A stretch of DNA of 23,815 nt from JAGGTJ01 sp964457545 (GTDB lineage Bacteria > Desulfobacterota > DSM-4660 > Desulfatiglandales > Desulfatiglandaceae): the NCBI GenBank assembly GCA_964457545.1, contig CAYWEN010000018.1:1-23815 (forward strand), given 5' to 3'. The translations under genes and the position numbers were made by a program. This document shows positions 16,276-23,762 of this stretch, piece by piece; position 1 is the first letter of the stretch; every line of letters begins with the position of its first letter. The notes under the pieces are model-generated. The model was not told where the DNA came from. It worked only from the letters and a program-made list of their open reading frames with translations, and did not search any database.

Positions 16276-17115
16276 CTAAAGATCAATCCTTACATGCCTG
16301 CTTGAATGACATTGAATATTAAGTGCAACAGGAAGAGAAGCAATATGGCATGGCATCATCAGAATATGCACAGCAAGAGAAGTTGTACTTCCGCCCAGAC
16401 CTTGAGGGCCAATACCGGTTTTATTGACAGCGTCAAGCAGTTCCTGCTCCATTGCATCAATTTCCGGATCAGGGTTTGAAGTTCCCAATGTACGCAACAG
16501 GGCCTTTTTGGCCATAATTGCACACTGCTCAAAATTCCCTCCTATACCAACCCCGAGGATTGTTGGCGGACATGGATTTGGTCCTGCATCAATAACTGCC
16601 TGGACAATCTTTTCTTTGGCTCCCTTCCACCCTGCAGATGGTGAAAGCATAAACAAACGACTCATGTTTTCACTTCCTCCTCCCTTGGGTACAACCCATA
16701 TCCTGAGAGCATTTCCAGGCACCATATTCAGATGAATTATCACCGGAGTGTTATCTCCGGTATTCTTCCTTGTAAATGGATGACAAACAGATTTACGTAA
16801 AAAACCCTCCCTGTATCCCTGTCTAACACCTTCTTCCAAAGCTGGATAAAGATTACCTTCAAGTAATACAACATCCTGCCCTATTTCCACAAACATAACC
16901 ACCAAACCGGTATCCTGGCAAAGAGGAATCTTTTCCTTTTTTGCAACATCCGCATTTTCCACAAGCTTCATCAAGATATCACGTCCAAGCGCAGAGACCT
17001 CTTTTTTCTTTGCACTCTTCAATGCAGCAATGACATCATCGTTAAGTTCAAAGTTGGCGTTCATTACGGCATTCTTAACTGCCTTGGTAATATTCTGCAC
17101 ATGAATCTTGCGCAT
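16276..17115 (-). CDS. fumA: Class I fumarate hydratase, alpha subunit
   Basis: This 279-residue protein is the N-terminal (alpha) half of the class I hydro-lyase, which holds the oxygen-sensitive [4Fe-4S] cluster that binds fumarate or malate. Cluster ligands are expected in PLCQDTG (C66), NPCPPTILGVGIGG (C182) and NIQCHSSR (C269). Their spacing resembles the 105/224/318 pattern of E. coli FumA. C198 is a nearby further Cys. Other signatures are PKGGGSENMSRL and GPQGLGGSTTSLAVH, the latter typical of fumarase. The start has GGGG 9 nt upstream, a modest ribosome binding site. A good promoter lies at 17208-17237. It heads an operon with the beta gene and the unnamed membrane-anchored gene. Tartrate dehydratase is a less likely reading given the central-metabolism neighbours. 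Confidence 0.9.
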   Translation of the reverse strand: MRKIHVQNITKAVKNAVMNANFELNDDVIAALKSAKKKEVSALGRDILMKLVENADVAKKEKIPLCQDTGLVVMFVEIGQDVVLLEGNLYPALEEGVRQGYREGFLRKSVCHPFTRKNTGDNTPVIIHLNMVPGNALRIWVVPKGGGSENMSRLFMLSPSAGWKGAKEKIVQAVIDAGPNPCPPTILGVGIGGNFEQCAIMAKKALLRTLGTSNPDPEIDAMEQELLDAVNKTGIGPQGLGGSTTSLAVHILMMPCHIASLPVALNIQCHSSRHVRIDL

Positions 17116-17380
17116 AACTGTTTCCCCAATATAAAAGGAACCTAAATAAGATTGCTCCGCAATACCCTTTTCAACAACAGATCTTGCAAAAGAACATTTT
17201 TATCTTAAGTATAACACAACACATAGCCTTTTTTCAAAACCTAATCAGTTTCCATCCGGAAACAGCTTCCGGGAACCAAACATGCAATGTTTTTTCGCTT
17301 TGCCTGAAGACAAACAATGAGTTAAGATAATAATAATATCTTGTAAATAGCCCGGCCATAATAAAAAAACACACCTGGAC
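17116..17380. other. Divergent control region of fumarase operon and surE
   Basis: This region holds the likely fumarase promoter (17208-17237, minus). Just upstream of that promoter's -35 is a short GC-rich hairpin, CCGGAA/TTCCGG (17256-17261 with 17267-17272), that could be an operator or an RNA element. A weak 6-bp hairpin with an AT loop lies near 17325-17345. I saw no clear plus-strand promoter for surE. Confidence 0.4.
17208..17237 (-). promoter_or_regulatory. Sigma70-type promoter for the fumarase operon
   Basis: Read on the minus strand, TTGAAA (complement of 17232-17237) and TATACT (complement of 17208-17213) are 18 bp apart, about 90 bp upstream of the alpha-subunit start. Confidence 0.6.
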
Positions 17381-17545
17381 ATGGCCAACAACAGATACCG
17401 TTTCTTCATACTCAAAGAAGGGCTGGATATCTTTGATCAGGCCATGCTGGTTTGGACACTACACAGTTCCCAATTCCGGAAACATAACATGCAACATCAA
17501 AAACATAAGGAAATTACAGCAAGATGTATTATGCCTGTCTTATAA
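17381..17545 (+). CDS. Possible 54-residue small protein upstream of surE
   Basis: An ATG at 17381 opens 54 codons (start MANNRYRFFILKEGLDIFDQ, end RCIMPVL) and stops 23 nt before the preferred surE start. The first half looks coding-like, with mixed charged and hydrophobic residues. The second half is His- and Lys-rich. The ribosome binding site is poor. It could be a leader peptide or translational coupler for surE, or a chance frame. No family is recognised. Confidence 0.25.
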   Translation: MANNRYRFFILKEGLDIFDQAMLVWTLHSSQFRKHNMQHQKHKEITARCIMPVL

Positions 17546-17568
17546 CAGGCCATAGGAACACACAGATA

Positions 17569-18378
17569 ATGAACAACAAAAAACAAAACCCAAAAAAGGC
17601 ACCAATAAAACTTCTGTTAACCAATGATGACGGAATATATGCACCCGGCCTCTTTGCCCTGTACAATGAGCTTAAAAACGATTTTGATATAAGCATTGTA
17701 GCACCAGAATCAGAAATGAGTGCTGTTGGTCATGCAATAACCCTGTATTCTCCCCTCAGGGTCAAAGAAATAAACAGAAACGGAGATTTTTTCGGTTATG
17801 CGGTTAACGGAACCCCTGCAGATTGTGTAAAAATTGCACTGCAGGAAATCCTTGATAAACGACCTGACATAATCCTTTCAGGCATAAATCTAGGCGCAAA
17901 TGTAGGTATAGACGTTCTCTATTCCGGTACAGTCTCCGCTGCAACAGAAGGTGCCTTTCTTGGTGTAAAATCAGCAGCCATATCACTTGCCACACGGAAA
18001 AACCCCGATTTTTGCTTTGCTGCCCAGTTCAGCAGACAAATCATTAACTTCTTAACCCATAACGGATTCAAAGCAGGAACAGCCCTGAATGTAAACATAC
18101 CCGCTATACCAAAGGAAAAACTGGCAGGGATCCGTCTTGTTAAACAGGGGACATCAAGGCTTAAAGAAAGATTTGAGCGAAGAACAGATCCACGGGGAAA
18201 CGTCTATTATTGGCTCGTAGGAGAAATAGAAATAGAAAAATATACAGAAGACACAGATCTTCTCGCACTGAAACGAAACAAGATTACCATTACTCCCATA
18301 ACCTGTGATCTTACCAGCTTTGAAGATATTGAAAATCTGGAGTCCTCTGTATCTCTCCTTGATATAAAGGCATCTTAA
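17569..18378 (+). CDS. surE: 5'/3'-nucleotidase SurE
   Basis: This 269-residue cytoplasmic metal-dependent phosphatase removes phosphate from nucleoside 5'- and 3'-monophosphates and can act on short polyphosphate. The metal site is clear: D20/D21 in LLTNDDGIYAPG, S51 in SEMSAVGHAIT and N107 in SGINLGANVG. The motifs VNGTPADCVK and YSGTVSAATEGAFLG follow. Family members usually begin directly at the ILLTNDDG strand. The frame opens at an ATG at 17524 (284 residues), but AGGAA at 17554-17558 and the shorter N-terminus favour the ATG at 17569. Even so, about 14 extra Lys-rich residues precede the first strand. It is a lone plus-strand gene between the divergent fumarase operon and convergent nifJ. 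Confidence 0.93.
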   Translation: MNNKKQNPKKAPIKLLLTNDDGIYAPGLFALYNELKNDFDISIVAPESEMSAVGHAITLYSPLRVKEINRNGDFFGYAVNGTPADCVKIALQEILDKRPDIILSGINLGANVGIDVLYSGTVSAATEGAFLGVKSAAISLATRKNPDFCFAAQFSRQIINFLTHNGFKAGTALNVNIPAIPKEKLAGIRLVKQGTSRLKERFERRTDPRGNVYYWLVGEIEIEKYTEDTDLLALKRNKITITPITCDLTSFEDIENLESSVSLLDIKAS

Positions 18379-18525
18379 AAAAACCTAGTTGCCTGGATGC
18401 AATTCAAGGAACAGTATCTTTATTCTTATAGTCACAAGCGGTATTGCAAAAAAAACAGAGCAGATTTGCAAGTATGGACGTAGATGATGACCCACACTGT
18501 AAATCTCATTACAACATACAGAACT

Positions 18526-18564
18526 AAAAGGGCCAAGCACCTCTAATATAAGGCGCCTGGCCCT
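18526..18564 (-). terminator. Second terminator downstream of nifJ
   Basis: Arms 18529-18542 and 18551-18564 pair over 14 bp on the minus-strand transcript with two G-U pairs and an 8-nt loop, followed by TTTT. In the plus direction the wobbles become A-C mismatches, so it acts mainly for nifJ. Confidence 0.7.
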
Positions 18565-18582
18565 CTGAATCACAAACAACAC

Positions 18583-18611
18583 AAAAAACCGCCCCTTGCA
18601 GGAACAGGGGC
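18583..18611 (-). terminator. First intrinsic terminator of nifJ
   Basis: GCCCCT/AGGGGC arms (18591-18596 with 18606-18611) with a 9-nt loop are followed on the minus strand by GG and six T (complement of 18583-18588). It lies 21 bp past the nifJ stop codon. Confidence 0.85.
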
Positions 18612-18631
18612 AGCAGACAACTTGCCGAATA

Positions 18632-21600
18632 TCAATCTTTCCCCGCCATATGTTTATACTGCTCAAACCTTTCTTTCATATCCTGTTCAGCCTTTTCAAA
18701 CAATATCTTGGCCTCCTCGGGAAAAGACCTGGTAAGGCTCGAATATCTCACCTCTCCCATGAGAAACTCCCTGAACCCTTCCTTAGGTTCTTTGGAATCA
18801 AGAACAAAAGGATTCTTGCCTTCCGCCTTCAGCCTTGGGTCATATCTGTACAAGGGCCAGTAACCGGCTTCAACAGCCTTTTTCTCTTCTTCCTGTGAAC
18901 ACCCCATGTTAATGCCATGGTTAATACATGGTGCATAACATATAACAAGCGAGGGTCCTTTATAGCTTTCTGCCTCGAGAATAGCCTTTAATGCCTGATT
19001 CTTGTTGGCACCCATTGCTATTGATGCAACATATACATAACCATAGGTCATTGCCATCCGCCCAAGGTCCTTTTTCCTTGTTTTCTTCCCGCTTGCTGCA
19101 AACTTTGCCACAGCGCCCATGGGAGTAGCCTTTGATGCCTGACCACCTGTATTTGAATATACCTCGGTGTCAAGCACCAGTATGTTTATATCATGGCCTG
19201 AAGCTACAACATGATCCAGGCCTCCATATCCTATATCATATGCCCATCCATCTCCGCCAAAGGCCCATACAGAAATCTTTGAAAAACAATCTGCCAAATC
19301 AAGAATATCATACAGAACAGGATTAAAGTTATCAGGATTGTTTACAAACTCTGATTGAATCAGTTGCTCAATCTTTTTTCCTAACTCCTTAGCCTGAAAG
19401 CCATTGTCAAAATTTTCAACCCATGCATTCAAGGCATCTTTGATTTCCCCCGGCAAATCCTTATTCATTGCCTCACGTACAATATCAAGCAATTTGGAAC
19501 GTCTTTGATTTATTCCGGTCTCAATCCCAAAACCAAACTCTGCATTATCTTCAAACAGGGAATTTGCCCATGCCGGCCCATGTCCATCTTTGTTTACTGT
19601 ATATGGACAGACAGGTGCAGAACCACCATAGATAGAGGAACAACCTGTGGCATTTGCAATTACCATATGATCCCCAAAAAGCTGGGTAACGAGTTTCACG
19701 TACGGTGTTTCACCGCATCCAGGACAGGCTCCGGAGAACTCAAACAGGGGCTGCCTGAACTGACTGCCCTTTACCGAGGACATAGGCATAAGATTGTCTT
19801 TAACAGAAACCTGTGAGGCAAAAACATGGTTTTTAACCTGGATATCGGTCTGCGTATTTAACGGTTTCATAACAAGGGCTTTTTCCTTGGCCGGACATAC
19901 CTGAACACAGTTACCGCATCCGGTACAATCAAGAACACTTACCTGTATCCGGAAATTAAAGCCACTCAGTTCCTTGCCTTTTGCCTCTACAGTTTTAAAG
20001 GTATCCGGCGCCAGGGAGACTTCATCGTTGTCAAGCAGCACAGGCCTTATTACAGCATGAGGGCATACAAAAGCACACTGATTACACTGTATGCAGTTTT
20101 CAGGTATCCATTCCGGAACATTAATTGCGACCCCCCTTTTCTCGTACTGAGTGGTTGCAGTAGGAAAAATCCCGTCTGGAGGCAAAACACTTACAGGCAA
20201 GGTATCCCCTTTTTGAGCAAGCATGGGACGCATCACTGCCTCTACAAACTCCGGTTCATACACAGCAGTCTCCATCTGTTCATCCACAGCATCATACCAT
20301 GAATCAGGGATATCAATTTTAATCAAGGCATCAGCAGACCTATCAACTGCATCAATATTCATCTGAACGACCTTGTCTCCTTTCTTGCCATAGGTCTTTT
20401 TTATAGCCTCTTTCATATACTCAAACGCCTTTTCAGGTGGAATCACATTGGCAATCTTGAAAAAAGCAGCCTGCATTATCATATTGATCCGGCCGCCAAG
20501 GCCAAGCTCAGATGCGATTCTAACCGCATCAATATTGTAAAATGAAACCTTTTTCCGGGCAAGAACACGTTTCATGGAAGCAGGAAGCCTTTTATCCATC
20601 TCACTGACATCCCATGCGGAATTCAAAAGAAAAGATCCTCCCTCAATAATTCCTTCAAGGACATCGTACTTGTTTACAAAGGCTGAATTATGACAGGCAA
20701 TAAAGTCAGAAGTTACAAGAAGATACGGAGATTGTATCCTGTTAGGCGAAAAACGCAGATGAGAGACAGTAACACCCCCGGATTTCTTGGCATCATAGGC
20801 AAAATAGGCCTGCACATACAGATCTGTATTTTCGCCTATGATCTTGATTGCATTTTTGTTTGCCCCGACCGTACCATCTGCACCAAGACCCCAGAATTTA
20901 CAACGGACTGTTCCTTCGGTGCTGCTATCTATTTCATCTCCAAGTCTCAGTGAAGAATCACTTACATCATCAACAATTCCTACTGTAAAATGATTTTTAG
21001 GCGCCCTGGAACGAAGGTTATCAAATACCGCCTTGACCATAGTCGGAGTAAAATCTTTGCTACCAAGGCCATAGCGGCCACCCACAACAACAGCATTATC
21101 TTTTCTTTCTTTAATAACAGTGCATACATCCTGATACAGAGGCTCTCCAACAGCCCCAGGGACCTTCAATCTGTCAAGGACTGCTATCTTCTCTGTTGTC
21201 CCGGGAAGGGCCTGCAGAAAATAATCAGAGGCAAAAGGCAAATACAGACGCACCTTAACCAGGCCTACTCTCTCTCCCATACCTGCAAGATAATGAACAG
21301 TCTCCTCTATGACGTCACAACTTGAAGCCATTGAAACAATTATCCTGTCTGCCTCAGGGTCACCTACATAATCAAAAAGATTATACCTGCGGCCAGTACA
21401 GTCTCCAACCTTTTCCATCTCTTCCTGAACAATCCTTGGAATATCTTCATAAAAAGGAGTCGAAGCCTCCCTGTTCTGAAAAAATATGTCAGGATTCTGG
21501 GCAGTACCCCTCATTTGTGGCCTCTCAGGATGCAGCGCCCTTGACCTGAATTCATCAATGGCATCCCAATCTACAAGAGATGCCATGGTATCATAATCTA

Positions 21601-22156
21601 TAACCTCGATTTTCTGTATCTCCATCGAGGTCCTGAACCCGTCAAAAAAATGAACAAAAGGCAGGCTTGCACGTATACTGGCAAGATGTGCCACCAGTGC
21701 CAAATCCATAACCTCCTGGACAGACGCAGAAGACAGAAGAGAAAAACCTGTCTGCTTGACAGCATTAATATCGGAATGATCTCCAAAAATGGAAAGGGCA
21801 TGTGTTGCAATAGCTCTGGCTGCAACATGAAATACAGCAGGCATAAGTTCACCCGCTATCTTGTACATGTTGGGGACCATAAGCAGCAAACCCTGGGAGG
21901 CAGTAAAAGTAGTAGACAGGGCACCAGCGGCAAGTGCCCCATGAACCGCACCAGCAGCTCCGGCCTCGGACTGCATTTCCTCTACCTTTAATACCTGGCC
22001 AAAAATATTCTTTCGGCCATGCGCGGCCCATTCGTCACAGTACTCTCCCATGGTACTTGATGGCGTTATTGGGTAGATAGCAGCAACATCGCTCATGGCA
22101 TAGGCAACATGTGCTGCAGCTTCATTACCCTCAATTGTCTTTGTTGTTTTATTCAT
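18632..22156 (-). CDS. nifJ: Pyruvate:ferredoxin (flavodoxin) oxidoreductase
   Basis: This single-chain 1174-residue cytosolic PFOR oxidises pyruvate and CoA to acetyl-CoA and CO2, reducing ferredoxin. It can also run in the CO2-fixing direction. The usual domain order is complete. First comes the N-terminal domain with YPITPSSTMGE and EGNEAAAHVAYA. Next are the gamma-like and CoA-binding regions. The inserted 2x[4Fe-4S] ferredoxin domain follows (C688/C691/C694/C698 and C744/C747/C750/C754). Last is the C-terminal TPP domain with GGDGWAYDIGYGGLDH and YSNTGGQASKATP. The proximal cluster ligands are C811, C814, C839 and C1073, almost identical in number to 812/815/840/1071 of the D. africanus enzyme. 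That enzyme's C-terminal protective extension is probably shorter here, since the chain ends soon after EQYKHMAGKD. AGGAGG 9 nt before the ATG gives a strong start. It is monocistronic, with tandem terminators behind it and an unusual long region in front. Confidence 0.97.
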   Translation of the reverse strand: MNKTTKTIEGNEAAAHVAYAMSDVAAIYPITPSSTMGEYCDEWAAHGRKNIFGQVLKVEEMQSEAGAAGAVHGALAAGALSTTFTASQGLLLMVPNMYKIAGELMPAVFHVAARAIATHALSIFGDHSDINAVKQTGFSLLSSASVQEVMDLALVAHLASIRASLPFVHFFDGFRTSMEIQKIEVIDYDTMASLVDWDAIDEFRSRALHPERPQMRGTAQNPDIFFQNREASTPFYEDIPRIVQEEMEKVGDCTGRRYNLFDYVGDPEADRIIVSMASSCDVIEETVHYLAGMGERVGLVKVRLYLPFASDYFLQALPGTTEKIAVLDRLKVPGAVGEPLYQDVCTVIKERKDNAVVVGGRYGLGSKDFTPTMVKAVFDNLRSRAPKNHFTVGIVDDVSDSSLRLGDEIDSSTEGTVRCKFWGLGADGTVGANKNAIKIIGENTDLYVQAYFAYDAKKSGGVTVSHLRFSPNRIQSPYLLVTSDFIACHNSAFVNKYDVLEGIIEGGSFLLNSAWDVSEMDKRLPASMKRVLARKKVSFYNIDAVRIASELGLGGRINMIMQAAFFKIANVIPPEKAFEYMKEAIKKTYGKKGDKVVQMNIDAVDRSADALIKIDIPDSWYDAVDEQMETAVYEPEFVEAVMRPMLAQKGDTLPVSVLPPDGIFPTATTQYEKRGVAINVPEWIPENCIQCNQCAFVCPHAVIRPVLLDNDEVSLAPDTFKTVEAKGKELSGFNFRIQVSVLDCTGCGNCVQVCPAKEKALVMKPLNTQTDIQVKNHVFASQVSVKDNLMPMSSVKGSQFRQPLFEFSGACPGCGETPYVKLVTQLFGDHMVIANATGCSSIYGGSAPVCPYTVNKDGHGPAWANSLFEDNAEFGFGIETGINQRRSKLLDIVREAMNKDLPGEIKDALNAWVENFDNGFQAKELGKKIEQLIQSEFVNNPDNFNPVLYDILDLADCFSKISVWAFGGDGWAYDIGYGGLDHVVASGHDINILVLDTEVYSNTGGQASKATPMGAVAKFAASGKKTRKKDLGRMAMTYGYVYVASIAMGANKNQALKAILEAESYKGPSLVICYAPCINHGINMGCSQEEEKKAVEAGYWPLYRYDPRLKAEGKNPFVLDSKEPKEGFREFLMGEVRYSSLTRSFPEEAKILFEKAEQDMKERFEQYKHMAGKD

Positions 22157-22196
22157 GTTTAACTGCCTCCTAAATCTTGTTTTTGTAACTGCCGGT

Positions 22197-22228
22197 TTGA
22201 TATATACATTTGATATACATATTGATAT
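22197..22228. repeat. Three TTGATAT repeats upstream of nifJ
   Basis: TTGATAT occurs at 22197-22203, 22210-22216 and 22222-22228, at spacings of 13 and 12 bp. They lie 41-72 bp before the nifJ start codon. Regular spacing suggests a cooperative regulator site. AT-rich chance repetition is the alternative. Confidence 0.4.
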
Positions 22229-22292
22229 CCATACAGGACTTCACAACAGGAAATCTTAAAAAGGTTTACTCCAAGCGCAAAAAACAAAAGCT

Positions 22293-22322
22293 TTGACTGC
22301 AGAGACATCAGATACATATAAT
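22293..22322 (+). promoter_or_regulatory. Strong plus-strand promoter with no known gene
   Basis: TTGACT at 22293-22298 and TATAAT at 22317-22322 are 18 bp apart, with a second TATAAT at 22322-22327. This is the best consensus promoter in the window. It points away from nifJ, and birA begins only 430 bp later. It may drive a non-coding RNA or a long birA leader. Confidence 0.55.
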
Positions 22323-22368
22323 ATAATATGATGGTGCGACAGGCAAGGTTATCATACGCCTTATACGC

Positions 22369-22425
22369 CTTGCAGAAACAAGAAACTTAACGGGGATGTA
22401 TTGCACTTGCAGAAACAAGAAACTT
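22369..22425. repeat. 20-bp perfect direct repeat pair
   Basis: The 20-mer CTTGCAGAAACAAGAAACTT occurs at 22369-22388 and 22406-22425, with 17 bp between copies (period 37). A small tandem TACGCCTTA repeat precedes it (about 22355-22370). Two copies only; function unknown, possibly a protein binding site or a replication-slippage product. Confidence 0.75.
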
Positions 22426-22595
22426 TCAAAGCTCCTGTCAGTCAATAACAATACATATCTGGCAAAGCCGTGTCCCTCACAATTCCAAATATCCGAGGGA
22501 GATTTGACTGACGGTTTCCATATGAATGCAGACAATGTCTGTGACAAACACGGCAACCTACAGAATCACTTGACGTTATTCAAGTTATAAATCAT

Positions 22596-22639
22596 CCTTC
22601 AGGCATATAAAAAGACACCTCTTTTTATATGCCTGAAGG
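22596..22639. terminator. 19-bp perfect hairpin
   Basis: Arms 22596-22614 and 22621-22639 pair perfectly over 19 bp around a 6-nt loop. The U-run lies inside the stem and not after it, so it is not a textbook terminator in either direction. It could end the candidate RNA on the plus strand, or be part of a long nifJ leader on the minus strand. Confidence 0.5.
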
Positions 22640-22675
22640 GCAGGATACGGATAACATGGTCTGGATAAAATAATA

Positions 22676-22705
22676 TTTTTAACCTATAACATTAACTGTT
22701 GTCAA
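22676..22705 (-). promoter_or_regulatory. Possible distal nifJ promoter
   Basis: On the minus strand a perfect TTGACA (complement of 22700-22705) is followed after 18 bp by TAAAAA (complement of 22676-22681), a 4/6 match. If used, nifJ would have a leader of about 510 nt containing all the hairpins and repeats described here. Confidence 0.35.
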
Positions 22706-22750
22706 GATCTTTGGCAATTTCAAAAGTCAATCCCATACAGGAATTTTATA

Positions 22751-23563
22751 ATGACAACCCCCATCAACCGTAATTTTGTTGCTGACGCCCTGAAAAATTC
22801 AGGTTTTTTCGGGAAACTTATGTTCTACGACTGCATTGAATCCACCAATGACCTTGCAAAAACAATGGCTCTTGAGGGCGCAGAAAACGGAACAGTGGTT
22901 ATTGCTGAAACCCAGACAAAAGGCCGTGGACGGATGGGCAGAAGATGGATGTCCCCCCCCTATTCCAGCCTGCTTTTTTCACTCCTGTTAAGGCCTGATA
23001 TTCATATCGGAAAAGTCTTTACCCTTACAATGCTCCTTGCACTGTCAACAGTTGAAGCAGTAGAAACGCAGACAAATGTCAAGGCAATGATCAAATGGCC
23101 CAACGATATTTATGTTAAAGAGAGAAAGCTGGCGGGAATCCTTACAGAGTTTTCTGTAACAGGGAAAAGATTCAAATATGTAATCCTGGGAATCGGGATA
23201 AATGTAAACTGGAAACCCGAGGAGGATACAGGGATGCATATGCTTTATCCTGCAACAAGCCTTATGAAAGAAACCGGCCAGAGGGTATCAAGAGAACGCC
23301 TTCTGGTAAATATACTTTCTGCCTATGAAGCCCATTATATGGATATATCAAGAAACGGACCGGCAAGGGCAAAGCAATTGTGGAACAAAAGATCAATGCT
23401 CACAGGAAAAAACATATCAGTATCGGTCTCTGACAACAAGGTAACAAACGGAACAGCAACAGGTATTGATGAAAACGGAGCACTGCTTGTATCAGACACA
23501 AAAGGCCAAATACACACAATACTGAATGGAGATGTACATGTCAGAAACATGACAGGCTCCTGA
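22751..23563 (+). CDS. birA: Biotin--[acetyl-CoA-carboxylase] ligase, no HTH domain
   Basis: This 270-residue cytosolic enzyme activates biotin to biotinyl-AMP and attaches it to the lysine of biotin carrier proteins. The adenylate-binding loop GRGRMGRRW starts at G58. K115-WPND and K126-LAGIL form the biotin and catalytic region, with GIGINVNW after it. A C-terminal SH3-like domain (about 220-265) closes the chain. The N-terminus goes straight into the catalytic fold (FYDCIESTNDLAK), so the DNA-binding HTH of E. coli BirA is absent. This is a class I ligase that cannot itself repress bio genes. AGGA lies about 10 nt before the ATG. No biotin carrier or carboxylase gene is in view. Confidence 0.93.
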   Translation: MTTPINRNFVADALKNSGFFGKLMFYDCIESTNDLAKTMALEGAENGTVVIAETQTKGRGRMGRRWMSPPYSSLLFSLLLRPDIHIGKVFTLTMLLALSTVEAVETQTNVKAMIKWPNDIYVKERKLAGILTEFSVTGKRFKYVILGIGINVNWKPEEDTGMHMLYPATSLMKETGQRVSRERLLVNILSAYEAHYMDISRNGPARAKQLWNKRSMLTGKNISVSVSDNKVTNGTATGIDENGALLVSDTKGQIHTILNGDVHVRNMTGS

Positions 23564-23644
23564 AGACCGGCACCAAGAACCGCCTGAAAACAATATCTTT
23601 TCAAAACCAACAATATGGCAGATTTATAAAGATTTATCCTTAAT

Positions 23645-23660
23645 CCGGCTATGCCGGTTT
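23645..23660 (+). terminator. Weak terminator after birA
   Basis: CCGGC (23645-23649) and GCCGG (23653-23657) form a 5-bp GC stem with a 3-nt loop, followed by only three T. It lies 81 bp after the birA stop. Confidence 0.4.
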
Positions 23661-23726
23661 GTGGAAAAAGACATACTAGTAGAGTGCTTCCTAAATACTA
23701 TTGCAATGTGATTCTTTATGCGGTAT

Positions 23727-23751
23727 CCTTCTTTCAAATCTGCAAAGAAGG
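23727..23751 (+). promoter_or_regulatory. Hairpin masking the Shine-Dalgarno of the edge gene
   Basis: Arms 23727-23734 and 23744-23751 pair perfectly over 8 bp with a 9-nt loop. The right arm covers the first four bases of AAGGAG (23748-23753), the ribosome binding site of the gene starting at 23763. In the RNA this would reduce translation unless opened. Confidence 0.5.
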
Positions 23752-23762
23752 AGAAATAAGGG

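Larger units (their letters stand above)
22330..22640 (+). ncRNA. Candidate structured RNA between nifJ and birA
   Basis: A transcript from the promoter at 22293-22322 would run through two 20-nt repeats. It would then form a stem of about 11 bp, 22435-22445 with 22504-22514 (one U-G). That stem encloses a 6-bp hairpin (22473-22478 with 22495-22500). A 5-bp hairpin follows (22529-22533 with 22537-22541), and the RNA would end at the 19-bp hairpin 22596-22639. I do not recognise a known RNA family: no RNase P, tmRNA or 6S hallmarks are seen. It may equally be a minus-strand nifJ leader. Confidence 0.25.
22157..22750. other. 594-bp structured intergenic region nifJ/birA
   Basis: No protein gene is supported here. 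The region contains three TTGATAT copies near nifJ, a strong plus-strand promoter, a pair of 20-bp direct repeats, several nested inverted repeats, a 19-bp perfect hairpin and a minus-strand TTGACA-type promoter. Each has its own entry. The density of signals is far above that of the other gaps in this window. Confidence 0.6.

Noticed and set aside
22369..22425. Two direct repeats containing GAAAC, CRISPR-like at a glance
   Set aside because: Only two 20-bp copies with a 17-bp gap, no further repeats and no cas genes. Spacer and repeat lengths do not fit a CRISPR array.
22396..22590. 64-codon frame ending just before the 19-bp hairpin
   Set aside because: Tempting because of the promoter and hairpin around it, but there is no usable ribosome binding site, the first codons lie in the repeat, and no family is recognised.
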